DNA from: Holosporales bacterium
Lineage (GTDB): Bacteria; Pseudomonadota; Alphaproteobacteria; BNTO01
Length of the DNA stretch: 13,790 nucleotides
Reading direction: 5' to 3'
Assembly (NCBI GenBank): GCA_031273545.1
Contig: JAISRQ010000024.1
Span: 1-13,790, forward strand
Shown here: positions 1 through 7,581 of the stretch, piece after piece
Layout: each line of letters begins with the position of its first letter
Position numbering within the stretch: the first letter of the stretch is position 1
Notes under the pieces: model-generated
Seen by the model: the letters and a program-made list of their open reading frames with translations, nothing else
Databases searched by the model: none
What the model was told of the DNA's origin: nothing
Made by a program: the position numbers and the translations under genes

Positions 1-819
1 GAAATGGTCATATTAGCGCTGGTATTGGGAGTATGCCTGATTGTTCCCATTGGTGGGTCCGACATGCCTGTGGTTGTATCGCTTTTAAATTCGTATTCGG
101 GTTGGACAACAGCTGCGACAGGTTTCACGCTGAGCAACCATTTGCTCATCATCACAGGAGCCCTTGTTGGCTCGTCGGGCGCAATCCTCAGCTATGTCAT
201 GTGCAAAAACATGAACCGCTCCATTTGGAATGTGATATTTGGGCGAATGAGCGCTGCGGTGGACACGTCCGAGTCCGCCTCGGATAAAGTGGCAAAAGTC
301 AGTTCTGCGGAAGACGCAGCGTTTATATTAAACAACGCATCTAGCGTGATTATTGTTCCCGGCTATGGAATGGCAGTAGCTCAGGCTCAACGCGCCCTAG
401 CCGAGGTAGCGGAAATTCTTAGTAAGCATGCAATTAGCGTCAAGTACGCAATTCACCCTGTTGCTGGAAGAATGCCTGGGCATATGAATGTTTTACTAGC
501 AGAAGCAAACATCCCATACGAGGATGTGTTCGAACTTGACGATATAAATGGAGAATTCTCTGTGACTGACGTTGCCCTCGTTATTGGTGCAAACGACATA
601 ACGAACCCCGCAGCATATGAGGATCCACACTCACCGATTTACGGGATGCCAGTGTTGCGCGTGGATAAAGCGGGAACGGTACTTTTTGTCAAGCGCTCTT
701 TGAGAAGCGGGTACGCAGGAATCGACAATGGATTGTTTTATAGAGATAACACGATGATGATCATTGGGGATGCGAAGAAGGTTTGCGAAGACATTGTCAA
801 AGGGCTGAAGGCTTTGTAA
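1..819 (+). CDS. pntB: NAD(P) transhydrogenase subunit beta, C-terminal part (5' end outside window)
   Basis: The proton-translocating transhydrogenase couples hydride transfer between NADH and NADP+ to proton flow across the inner membrane. PntB supplies membrane helices and the NADP(H)-binding domain III. The open frame is intact from base 1, so this is a 272-residue C-terminal fragment of a protein usually near 460 residues. Residues 1-20 and 45-70 are hydrophobic membrane segments. Domain III follows from about residue 95, with the dinucleotide fingerprint GYGMAVAQAQ (121-130), HPVAGRMPGHMN (152-163), GANDITNPAA (196-205), SPIYGMPVLRVDKA (211-224) and the closing KRSLRSGYAGIDNGLFY (231-247). 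All are classic PntB blocks, so the identification is firm. The stop codon overlaps a possible ATG (TAATG at 817-821). pntA and the rest of the operon are presumably to the left. Confidence 0.97.
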   Translation, partial: EMVILALVLGVCLIVPIGGSDMPVVVSLLNSYSGWTTAATGFTLSNHLLIITGALVGSSGAILSYVMCKNMNRSIWNVIFGRMSAAVDTSESASDKVAKVSSAEDAAFILNNASSVIIVPGYGMAVAQAQRALAEVAEILSKHAISVKYAIHPVAGRMPGHMNVLLAEANIPYEDVFELDDINGEFSVTDVALVIGANDITNPAAYEDPHSPIYGMPVLRVDKAGTVLFVKRSLRSGYAGIDNGLFYRDNTMMIIGDAKKVCEDIVKGLKAL

Positions 820-1025
820 TGGGGACGTTGACTGGTGAAAAGCAGAGGATGAGGTTTATGAAAGGTGATACCACCAGAATATATACAGCCGCTCAGGAGC
901 AACAACAGAAATATATACGTCCCCAAGCCACAAATACGTCAACAGGAATATGTGCGTCCCTAAAACTCCAGATTAACCGGAAGATTTGCCCCCCTGGATC
1001 CGAAAGGATACTGACCAGAGTCTAA
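819..1025 (+). CDS. doubtful 68-residue ORF overlapping the pntB stop
   Basis: An ATG overlaps the pntB stop (TAATG), with AAGG about eight bases upstream inside pntB, so translational coupling is conceivable. The product is Gln/Arg/Thr-rich (for example AAQEQQQKYIRPQ), with no signal peptide, membrane segment or family I recognise. Against a real gene, the last 36 bases lie inside an 88-bp dispersed repeat. The three internal DNA repeats at 871-960 are also spaced 32 and 37 bases apart, so they do not keep the frame. It may be chance reading of a decayed sequence. Confidence 0.15.
   Translation: MGTLTGEKQRMRFMKGDTTRIYTAAQEQQQKYIRPQATNTSTGICASLKLQINRKICPPGSERILTRV
871..960 (+). repeat. three degenerate 20-base direct repeats
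   Basis: Related segments begin near 871, 903 and 940; the second and third differ at only a few positions (CAACAGAAATATATACGTCC and CAACAGGAATATGTGCGTCC). Each, read in its own frame, encodes a similar heptad: PPEYIQP, QQKYIRP and QQEYVRP. The three frames differ, which suggests the remains of a coding tandem repeat broken by indels. Confidence 0.5.
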
Positions 1026-1077
1026 TAACTGTAAACGTTTTTCCGCCCAAAGAGTCCGCAATATTTTGGAGAGTGGG
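990..1077 (+). repeat. 88-bp dispersed palindromic repeat, unit 1 (degenerate)
   Basis: This is a diverged member of the 88-bp family described for the units at 10739-10914 and 12730-12817. The right arm core GTCCGCAATATTTTGG (1054-1069) matches the family core GTCCGCAATCTTTTGG at 15 of 16 positions and is followed by AGAGTGGG. The internal motif GTAAACGTTT (1031-1040) corresponds to GTAAGCGTTT. The left arm (990-1013) is weak: CCGAAAGGATACTGAC matches the reverse complement of the core at 11 of 16 positions. It lies between convergent genes. Confidence 0.6.
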
Positions 1078-1084
1078 CGTACCA

Positions 1085-1153
1085 TTAATGAACGCGGATA
1101 TTTCGGAGAGCAGCTAATTGCTATTTATTACTCTACATTCCCGCGTTCATTAA
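1085..1153. repeat. perfect 13-bp inverted repeat
   Basis: The arms TTAATGAACGCGG (1085-1097) and CCGCGTTCATTAA (1141-1153) are exact reverse complements separated by 43 bases. The loop contains a small AGCA/TGCT stem. It directly abuts a GC-rich hairpin at 1154-1169, so the whole 1085-1174 segment could fold as a structured RNA 3' end. No family was recognised. Confidence 0.55.
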
Positions 1154-1174
1154 GCCCCACGAATGGGGCATTTT
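1154..1174 (+). terminator. GCCCC/GGGGC hairpin with short T run
   Basis: GCCCC (1154-1158), a six-base loop and GGGGC (1165-1169) form a perfect 5-bp GC stem followed by ATTTTC, the form of an intrinsic terminator for + strand transcripts from pntB. The T run is short. Read on the other strand the same stem is followed by TTAATG, so it might also help end the convergent phosphoesterase transcript. Confidence 0.55.
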
Positions 1175-1219
1175 CAAACAACACGATCACACTACAGAGT
1201 GCTAAAATACAGCACACAA

Positions 1220-3646
1220 TTACAAATCAAGATCGGCAAAAGAAATATGACCCGTCCGACGCAAACGTCCAAAACCTACGCCCGGGTGAGACTCACCATC
1301 ATCTGAATCACCATAATCTGAATCTTCGGCTCCAGCAAAAGAAAAATGACCTGTCCGACGCAAACCTCCTAAACCGATCGGATGAGACTCGCCATTATTT
1401 GAATCTCCACCATCAGCCAAAGAAAAACTAGCAGGCGTCAAACCTCCTTCAGAGTGAGATTCGTCATCATCTGATTCATCATCTGAATCTATTTGTACAA
1501 CAGAGCCGAGACCTAAATTCGATTTATTCAGAAAATCAGGCTTACTGCTGACAACCTTTAAGATATCCTGCAAAGAAAGGACATCGCTAGACAGGGTCGA
1601 TGTTTCACACTTATCGTCGATAGGCGTAAAAAATTCCTCAAATAACGCATTTTTTTCATCATCTGAAATTTCTACATAACGATATGACGTTTCATCTCCA
1701 CCTGAGGCTTGCATTACCCCTGTGACTTCTGGAACCATGTTATCGGACAAGATTGACATATCCGGTGGCGTATCGCCTTCTGAAAGAAGGTGCAATGACA
1801 TAACCCCCAATTTGTCCCAATAAGGAGAAATGAAGCCTAAATGCCCTCTGCCAGAGACAGAGCAACCCATGTTTACCGGAACGACTGTAGCACCATCGCA
1901 ACAAAATAGAGACAATGTTGTATAAAAATCAAAAATATGATGCTCATGCCCTGTCATCATGGTGATAGAAAGACGGTCCAAAATAGCTTCAGGAATAGGA
2001 TTAAACAATGAACAAAACTGGAAAAACTTCAACGTTCTAACAGGGTTTTCATGTGCGGCAATAACAAGATTAAGTGGAGAGTTTCCGTATTGATTTTGCT
2101 CAGCAAGGTCAACAAGTGCATCCCTGAATATCTTTGATGTTTGTAAAACAATTGGATTAACCACCCCGTTACGCAATAACACATCCGGATATTGGCGAGA
2201 GTTAGCTACAGCATATAGACTACTAAGAGCGTCATAACAACTACCAGAAAATATCTCAAGCGCCCGTCTTTTAGTAAGACGACCTCCTCCAACATGGAAA
2301 AAACTTGTAACAGAGGGGAATACCAATGTGTTCCCTAGAATGGAGTAATGTCCAAGTTTAGATTTGAGTCCCATTTGGCAAAGATACTCGTCAGTCGGAT
2401 TGGACAGGAATTTCTTTAGCTCGCAAATCCCTTCTTCAGGAGGGGTCATTCTTAGAACATTAACATTTTCGTGAAAATAATCTTTCAAGTTGGTTATAAC
2501 TGGTATCCCTGCCGCATGAAGAATATCTACAGCACAGACAAATCGAGCTGGCTCTTGTATATCATGATTCCCCAAAGTAACAATAACGTCAAACCCTTCT
2601 TTCTTTAGAGGAACAAAAAACTCCGTGCAAGTTCGCGCAATTGTATAATCACAACCAATGAAATTTTTTCTAGGTGGCTCCTCCCGTCTCTCAATATCCC
2701 CACCAAACACGACTATAACCTGATGGCCAGTTTTACGTAGTTCCCTTAACTGAGTTGTTATACATTCGTACCATATACTCCCCCCATGAATATCTGGTAG
2801 TGATACAAAAATTGGAAAATCATTCTTATAAAATTTCTCTAAATACGAACAACAACTATTGCTGTTAATTACGTCAAGTTGCATTACAACAGGGGTCGTC
2901 TTGAATTCGTCTTTGCAAAATGTTTCGCTCAGTTTTAAACGATTTTCAAAAGAAGGAGATGGTCCATATACATTCACTCGTGGATGAACACGGTCACTTA
3001 ATTTACCAACCGGGTCAGCTTCGAACCCATTCCAATTTAGGTAAAGGAAAAAGTCTGGCCCCATTTTTTCGTACAAAGAATCGGATAAAATCGTGCATAA
3101 GTATATTGCAAGATCTGCAGCAACGAATGAAACCAAATCTACAGATTTTTCCCGAGAAAGTTGCTCTATTTGAGAAGAGAACCCCTTACACGACTTTACA
3201 GTAAAACGATCATTCAATTTGGCTTTAAGGTCGTCTACCGTAGGAAGTATGGTCTCAAAAAGTTCAGGGCTAAAAGAACCAACTAAAGTAGAAACAATTT
3301 TTGCCTTGAGGTTAGAAACAAAGTCGTCGCCCCGCTCCTGAGAAGGAACATCTGATCTTACAATTGAGTCGCAAATAAGTTCAAATATTTGATCAAAGAA
3401 TCCTTTAATATATTTTCTAGAAACGTTTGAGTTTAATCGTTCATTTGACGAAAGAATACGCTCCATATTCGCCTGAAAATTACGCCTTGCTGCGCCGCGC
3501 TCCTTCACTTGGACATCTAGTGTTGCTGTCAAATTTCGTGGCACAATCAATTGCGCAGAACCAAAAGAATTTGTCACACAGAAAGAACAAAACGTTGCTG
3601 CACAAACAACAAACCTGCAAACGCTTGCTTTATTAAAAACACCCAT
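1220..3646 (-). CDS. exported calcineurin-like metallophosphoesterase with acidic repeat tail
   Basis: This is probably a secreted or periplasmic metal-dependent phosphoesterase; its substrate is unknown. In numbering that includes ten optional residues from a TTG at 3676, the family metal motifs appear in order: SLPDIHGG (D295, H297), FGGDIE (D327), TLGNHDIQ (N370, H371, D372), IAAHEN (H542) and TGHEHH (H577, H579). All expected di-metal ligands are present. I prefer the ATG at 3646 because it opens directly into a signal peptide (MGVFNKASVCRFVVCAATFC, cleavage likely near SFGSA) and because the candidate promoter starts transcripts near 3677. Neither start has a good ribosome site. The catalytic core is preceded by about 240 residues of unfamiliar, mostly helical sequence. 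The last 85 residues are three acidic repeats of about 33 residues. At 808 residues it is much longer than typical single-domain family members. A paralogue lies at 7582-9213. Confidence 0.85.
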   Translation of the reverse strand: MGVFNKASVCRFVVCAATFCSFCVTNSFGSAQLIVPRNLTATLDVQVKERGAARRNFQANMERILSSNERLNSNVSRKYIKGFFDQIFELICDSIVRSDVPSQERGDDFVSNLKAKIVSTLVGSFSPELFETILPTVDDLKAKLNDRFTVKSCKGFSSQIEQLSREKSVDLVSFVAADLAIYLCTILSDSLYEKMGPDFFLYLNWNGFEADPVGKLSDRVHPRVNVYGPSPSFENRLKLSETFCKDEFKTTPVVMQLDVINSNSCCSYLEKFYKNDFPIFVSLPDIHGGSIWYECITTQLRELRKTGHQVIVVFGGDIERREEPPRKNFIGCDYTIARTCTEFFVPLKKEGFDVIVTLGNHDIQEPARFVCAVDILHAAGIPVITNLKDYFHENVNVLRMTPPEEGICELKKFLSNPTDEYLCQMGLKSKLGHYSILGNTLVFPSVTSFFHVGGGRLTKRRALEIFSGSCYDALSSLYAVANSRQYPDVLLRNGVVNPIVLQTSKIFRDALVDLAEQNQYGNSPLNLVIAAHENPVRTLKFFQFCSLFNPIPEAILDRLSITMMTGHEHHIFDFYTTLSLFCCDGATVVPVNMGCSVSGRGHLGFISPYWDKLGVMSLHLLSEGDTPPDMSILSDNMVPEVTGVMQASGGDETSYRYVEISDDEKNALFEEFFTPIDDKCETSTLSSDVLSLQDILKVVSSKPDFLNKSNLGLGSVVQIDSDDESDDDESHSEGGLTPASFSLADGGDSNNGESHPIGLGGLRRTGHFSFAGAEDSDYGDSDDGESHPGVGFGRLRRTGHISFADLDL
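1223..1474 (-). repeat. three C-terminal repeats of about 33 residues in the phosphoesterase
   Basis: Three in-frame copies carry the pattern GESH (or DESH), a Gly-rich linker, LRRTGHFSFA (TPASFSLA in the most divergent copy) and a D/S-rich spacer. At DNA level the two most similar copies are 99 bases apart, with GTCCGACGCAAAC at both. The region is acidic and low in complexity, so it is probably a flexible or binding tail rather than part of the enzyme. Confidence 0.8.
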
Positions 3647-3683
3647 CACGACACGCAACTTCACAACAAACACCAATATAATT

Positions 3684-3712
3684 ATTATTGCGCAATTTTT
3701 CGTACATGTAAA
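3684..3712 (-). promoter_or_regulatory. candidate sigma-70 type promoter for the large phosphoesterase
   Basis: On the minus strand TTTACA (3712-3707) and AATAAT (3689-3684) are separated by 17 bases, each one base off the consensus hexamer. The predicted transcript start near 3677 leaves about 30 bases of leader before the ATG at 3646. The region is AT-rich, so a chance match is possible. Confidence 0.35.
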
Positions 3713-3936
3713 CCTATATCAGACAATTATCCATAGAGATTTCTGCACGATTCCCCCTGTACAAATGCGTAAAAAACTTAGAGAGCCAATTAGTCACAAC
3801 TTCTAGGAAGGCGTTATGCGGATGGAACATCTACACAAGAATGCTTGAAAGATTACAGAAACTGTACTACGTATATATACATTCGACTAAATATAGACAC
3901 GCCAGATTTTTTACGACATAATGGCATATATGGCAT

Positions 3937-5568
3937 ATGATTTACATGAAAACACTTATGAATAAAATATCACACGGAATACTAATCTCATCGGCGGCGT
4001 TATTTTCCACCTTTCTAGCTAGTGAAACACCTAGCTCGACGTGGGACGTAACAGAATCAGCAACGCCTCCGTCTCCTGTTACGCCACCTAACCAGGGTGT
4101 TCCGCCTCCTGTTACGCCACCTCCAGCTGCTGCAGTGCCGCCTCCACCAGCTGTTATTCCTTCAGCTCCTGCAGCAACAGGACCCACATCTGCTACGCAA
4201 ACGACTTCGTTGTCCGACAAAACAGTCCGGAATCAGCTTCTGGACAAAGCAAGACGAGGAATCGTTATGGTATATGCAAAATCGCGAATAACATCAGAAT
4301 ACTCAAGTACATGGGAAGGAACAGGTTTCATCGCAGATTTATCCAAAGGGCTAATAATCACAAATGCTCACGTTGCTGGAAACATGAAAAGCGTTGTCGA
4401 TTTTGAATTAAAATTTGGAAATGGCACAAAGGCAGAAGCAAAAGTTATCTATGTAGACCGTTGCTACGACATTGCGATCCTCTATGTTGATCCAAAAGAC
4501 ATCCCTCGCGACTGTATTCAGCTTGAATTAACAAACGAAGATGTCGTCATAAATTCAAAAATTTGGGCGATGGGAGATACTTGGGGAAATTCGTATTCGA
4601 CATATCAAGGAATTGTTTTTAACAGATTTGGAATAGTGGGGCTTCATGAGTTTCCAGAGCAATCGTTCCAGTTTTCCGGGATAACGTCTTCGGGAGCAAG
4701 CGGATCGCCAGTTTTCCGGTCTGATGGAAAAGTCGTAGGTATTATCTACGGAGGCGGATTCATTACTGGGGCAGCTCTACCGAGCTCGTATATATTGCCA
4801 ATACTAAAAGCGATTCAAGATGGGAAATGGGTAGAAAGGTATACACTTGGATTTACTCTTGATTATAAGCCATTGCAAGAGTTAGTTGGAGCAGAGGTTA
4901 TTCCATCGAAATATGCCACTGAGTACCAAGCGCAATTTCCTGAGGCGAATAATCAAGTCCTGATGGTAAACAGAAGAATTTGCAAAATAAACGAAAAAGA
5001 AAAGAAAACGCTGTGTCCAGGGGATGTTATTATTTCGATAGACGGAGTTACGATCGGTTGTTATTTGACGAAAGTTGAAGAGATTCTACAAAAGAGCCAA
5101 GACAAAACGATTGAAGCGCGCGTGTATCGTAACGGAGAGGAGAAAAAAGTAAAAATTTATCCAAAGCGTTTGGATGGTTTTGAACGTTTCCAATTGTTAT
5201 CTTTTGAAGATGCAGTTTTGGATGAGACGACTGACGAAGTATTTGGAAGTACTCCTGGGGTGCGTATCGCCAAAGCGAAAAGTACATCCCCGTTTTGCTC
5301 GGTGCCTGTTCTGGAAGTTATCACGAGTATTAATGGTAAGACTGTGAAGACGCTGAAAGATTTGTTTGACATAATTCCCGATTTGCAGAAAAAGCAATAC
5401 TTGAGAGTGGTTACGCAATCTAACGACAATTTAAAATCAGAGCATGTGACGATTGTGAAGCACGATCCAAAAACAGTTGAACCTGCTACTTTGGTAGTAT
5501 TTAATCCGGAAAAGAAGGCGTATGGGGTCCGTCGAACAGTTAGTAATCGTAGTAACAGTGAAGATTAG
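3937..5568 (+). CDS. exported HtrA-like serine protease with Pro-rich linker and two PDZ-like domains
   Basis: This is a trypsin-fold protease of the HtrA/Deg type, probably handling misfolded or target proteins outside the cytoplasm. Residues 1-29 form a signal peptide (hydrophobic ISHGILISSAALFSTFLA). Residues 43-80 form a proline-rich linker of PPPVTPPP type. The protease domain spans about 98-295 with a complete triad: H145 in ITNAHVAG, D178 in CYDIAIL and S255 in SSGASGSPVF. PDZ-like domains occupy about 338-408 (PGDVIISIDG at 361-370) and 436-510. It resembles HtrA in order, but its nucleophile motif GASGSP differs from the usual GNSGG, so I give no gene symbol. Nearby starts are 3937 (ATG), 3946 and 3958. 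None has a clear ribosome site, and all keep the signal peptide. The stop abuts the ATG of the next gene, so the two are probably co-transcribed. Confidence 0.88.
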   Translation: MIYMKTLMNKISHGILISSAALFSTFLASETPSSTWDVTESATPPSPVTPPNQGVPPPVTPPPAAAVPPPPAVIPSAPAATGPTSATQTTSLSDKTVRNQLLDKARRGIVMVYAKSRITSEYSSTWEGTGFIADLSKGLIITNAHVAGNMKSVVDFELKFGNGTKAEAKVIYVDRCYDIAILYVDPKDIPRDCIQLELTNEDVVINSKIWAMGDTWGNSYSTYQGIVFNRFGIVGLHEFPEQSFQFSGITSSGASGSPVFRSDGKVVGIIYGGGFITGAALPSSYILPILKAIQDGKWVERYTLGFTLDYKPLQELVGAEVIPSKYATEYQAQFPEANNQVLMVNRRICKINEKEKKTLCPGDVIISIDGVTIGCYLTKVEEILQKSQDKTIEARVYRNGEEKKVKIYPKRLDGFERFQLLSFEDAVLDETTDEVFGSTPGVRIAKAKSTSPFCSVPVLEVITSINGKTVKTLKDLFDIIPDLQKKQYLRVVTQSNDNLKSEHVTIVKHDPKTVEPATLVVFNPEKKAYGVRRTVSNRSNSED

Positions 5569-6690
5569 ATGTTTGCGATTATCGAAAATACGGATTGGAG
5601 CCTTAGGGGGCTCCGGTCTATGCTGTCGGAAAACTCGAGGCAAACAGGCGTTTTTACGAAAAAAAAGGTGATTTTTCAAAAAATTGTGGTATTTTTCGTT
5701 TACGCATTGAAATGCGGAGTAGTTAGTTGCAACATAGTTGATGCAACAGTTGACGTAAGTAATAAGATAGCCGAGATAAGTGCTGATGTAAGTATCGAGA
5801 TGAGTAAAGTTGCTTATGCTCTTGCTTCGTGTCAGGTCATTAACGTTCCAGATAATGAACAAGAGTACACAAGCGCGGTAGATTCGCTCATCCAATGCTC
5901 AGAGGACTTACACTTGGAACTTACCAGTTGTTATTATGACGCAAATGCCAGACGTTTAGAAAATGATATCGAAGGCGGAAGTGATGTAAGTACTGAAAAC
6001 GGACGATATGAAGACTTGCTTCACGCCATTTCACAGCGACATGATGTGGTGCTAGCTCGAGTAGAAGACGTAAGGGAAGCTGTGCTGGCGTACCTTGCGT
6101 TAGTCGGAAACGCACAAATTCCCCAAGATGGCGCAACACAAGGGGGAATTGTATCGGCGCTTGAGGATATTAATGCTGGGCTTGATTCATTTTTGTCCGC
6201 ATATGACGGGCAAAACAGCAAAATCTACACGAATTTTGCCTATAGGGACCGATTGCATAGATTGATGCAGTTGCTTATGATTTGGGATGGTCGTTTGAAA
6301 TCTGTACAAGATTCGGAAACTTCCGCCCAAACCGAAGGATGGGTAGCTTTGTGTGATTTAAGAAAAGAATTGTCAAACTCTTACATCAAGCTCGAAACGC
6401 TTTTGCGCAAATTTACGCAATTAGAACAAACCCATGTTAGAAATGCTGTTGGCCAATACCTTAACTGCAGCCTAACGTACACTATTGACGAAGAGGAGAT
6501 TCCTCTGCTCGACCTATTTGCAAAATTAGAAAAACACGACGGAGAAGGTGCTTCCCAAATCGTTCGCGGGTTAGCGTTCGACAAGGGCTCCTTAACTTAT
6601 AGAATAATGAAATTGCATAACGACGTTGTATACGTTGCAGGGAAATGCGGGATCCCCGTAAACGATCTAAAAACTAGGCGAGGAAAGTAG
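5569..6690 (+). CDS. probable exported all-helical protein of unknown function
   Basis: I do not recognise this family. The product (373 residues from 5569) is predicted by eye to be almost entirely helical, with charged heptad-like stretches (for example around residues 140-160 and 250-280) and scattered cysteines. A basic KKK followed by a hydrophobic stretch (about residues 34-53, VIFQKIVVFFVYALKCGVVS) looks like a signal peptide or membrane anchor. The start is uncertain. The ATG at 5569 directly follows the protease stop, but it would put 30 extra residues before the hydrophobic segment. The ATG at 5620 has AGGGGG eight bases upstream. A GTG at 5668 is also in frame. The tight spacing suggests co-expression with the protease, perhaps as a partner, adaptor or substrate; that role is inference. 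Confidence 0.7.
   Translation: MFAIIENTDWSLRGLRSMLSENSRQTGVFTKKKVIFQKIVVFFVYALKCGVVSCNIVDATVDVSNKIAEISADVSIEMSKVAYALASCQVINVPDNEQEYTSAVDSLIQCSEDLHLELTSCYYDANARRLENDIEGGSDVSTENGRYEDLLHAISQRHDVVLARVEDVREAVLAYLALVGNAQIPQDGATQGGIVSALEDINAGLDSFLSAYDGQNSKIYTNFAYRDRLHRLMQLLMIWDGRLKSVQDSETSAQTEGWVALCDLRKELSNSYIKLETLLRKFTQLEQTHVRNAVGQYLNCSLTYTIDEEEIPLLDLFAKLEKHDGEGASQIVRGLAFDKGSLTYRIMKLHNDVVYVAGKCGIPVNDLKTRRGK
5593..5618 (+). promoter_or_regulatory. hairpin overlapping a possible ribosome site before ATG 5620
   Basis: GGAGCC (5597-5602) pairs perfectly with GGCTCC (5609-5614) around the loop TTAGGG. Four further A-T, G-C and G-T pairs extend the stem to ten. The purine run AGGGGG lies in the loop and the 3' arm, and ATG 5620 follows two bases after the stem, so the fold could limit initiation there. 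There is no T run, so it is unlikely to be a terminator. Confidence 0.4.
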
Positions 6691-6703
6691 ATCCACGTCT
6701 CAA

Positions 6704-6883
6704 ATGATTTCTGACTATTTAGCACAACAAGCGCGCGAAATCTTTCAAAATTCGGTCCACACAATTGTGAATCTCGGTGTAGATCTGTTCGCCGGACCTC
6801 CCTTTCAGTCATATGACAAGACGGGACATTGTACATACACCAGAGCCTACAAAGATTGCGAGCCAGAGAAGCAAGAATCGTAG
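6704..6883 (+). CDS. possible 59-residue ORF overlapping the rsmD 3' end
   Basis: The ORF starts MISDYLAQQAREIFQNSV and ends CEPEKQES. It has mixed, protein-like composition and a possible N-terminal amphipathic helix. It fills the gap between the helical-protein gene and rsmD, and its last 37 bases are antisense to the rsmD stop region. The only purine-rich candidate site, GAGGAAAG, is about 15-20 bases before the ATG, which is too far to be convincing. No family was recognised. Confidence 0.22.
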   Translation: MISDYLAQQAREIFQNSVHTIVNLGVDLFAGPPFQSYDKTGHCTYTRAYKDCEPEKQES

Positions 6884-7491
6884 AAGTTTGATTGGCTCGA
6901 AAAACCGCAACCATTTAGGGAGTGAGTATAAAATGCGACAATAATATTTCCGTATCTGTATACAAAATCGTCATCAGAGCTATCCCCCGCACCGTGAATA
7001 ATCCCGCTTTGTTGTAATTGTTCGTGTACTTCAGCAAACTCCTTACGGGCACATTCAATACAGATTATCCCATCTTTTACGAAGCCCCCTTGTACCAAGT
7101 TTAATACGGCCGGGACAATTAGTCCTTTAAAATATGGAGGATCTAAAAAAACCAAATCAAATACCATATTGGGCTTAAAATTTATCAAATCGCAATGATA
7201 CACATCACACGAAACCCCAAGCGTTTTCGCATTTTGTCGGATCAAATTAGCTGTTTTATAATCATTCTCCACGAATGCTACATGTTTGGCACCGTGTGAT
7301 AATGCCTCGAATCCAAACATTCCAGTTCCAGCAAACCCGTCTAAAACAGAGGTTTGCTCAAAATCGACAAGAAACCTGTGTTTAAGTATGTTAAATATCG
7401 CCTGCTTTATGCGCACCTTAGTCGGACGCACTGACGGAGCAACTGTGTTCGACAAGTTTTTATTTTTCAATGTCCCGTTTGATATCCTCAT
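6847..7491 (-). CDS. rsmD: 16S rRNA (guanine966-N2)-methyltransferase RsmD
   Basis: RsmD transfers a methyl group from S-adenosylmethionine to N2 of G966 in 16S rRNA during 30S assembly. The start MRISNG at 7491 matches the usual MRI opening of the family; an upstream in-frame extension to 7566 is not family-like. Visible motifs are the N-terminal VRPTKVRIKQAIFNIL, the SAM-binding LDGFAGTGMFGFEALSHGA (about residues 50-68), the acidic VEND that follows and the catalytic DPPY (117-120). The conserved body ends at YGNIIVAFY (about 180-188), but the frame continues for some 26 Ser/Gly-rich residues, an unusual tail. It lies 90 bases downstream of the second phosphoesterase on the same strand and may be co-transcribed with it. 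Confidence 0.92.
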   Translation of the reverse strand: MRISNGTLKNKNLSNTVAPSVRPTKVRIKQAIFNILKHRFLVDFEQTSVLDGFAGTGMFGFEALSHGAKHVAFVENDYKTANLIRQNAKTLGVSCDVYHCDLINFKPNMVFDLVFLDPPYFKGLIVPAVLNLVQGGFVKDGIICIECARKEFAEVHEQLQQSGIIHGAGDSSDDDFVYRYGNIIVAFYTHSLNGCGFSSQSNFYDSCFSGSQSL

Positions 7492-7581
7492 GTGTCTCAA
7501 ATAATTAGTAACAAACCAATATGAATATACCCCACTTCCTAGAGAACCTCGATATAGGCGTTTCACTATAAAAGATAATAT

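Noticed and set aside
1066..1431. 121-residue + strand ORF
   Set aside because: It is antisense to the repeat tail of the phosphoesterase; its His/Asn/Leu-rich repeats simply mirror that repetitive DNA.
3816..3848. Ten-residue ORF with a good AGGAAGG site upstream of the protease gene
   Set aside because: Possible leader peptide, but no regulatory codon run, attenuator hairpin or overlap with the protease start is visible, so it is likely chance.
3843..3860. GAAAGATTACAGAAAC resembling the 88-bp repeat core
   Set aside because: The flanking arms and central motif of the repeat are absent, so the match is too short to count as a family member.
3942..4220. Gly/Ala/Val-rich minus strand ORF
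   Set aside because: It is the antisense shadow of the proline-rich linker of the protease.
5752..5993. Recurring GATGTAAGTA-like decamers in the helical-protein gene, resembling splice donor sites
   Set aside because: They encode recurring DVS residues in a continuous bacterial frame; no other intron signal is present.
6760..6769. Ten-base palindrome CACAATTGTG between convergent genes
   Set aside because: Could be an operator-like site, but a single 10-bp palindrome away from any promoter is expected by chance.
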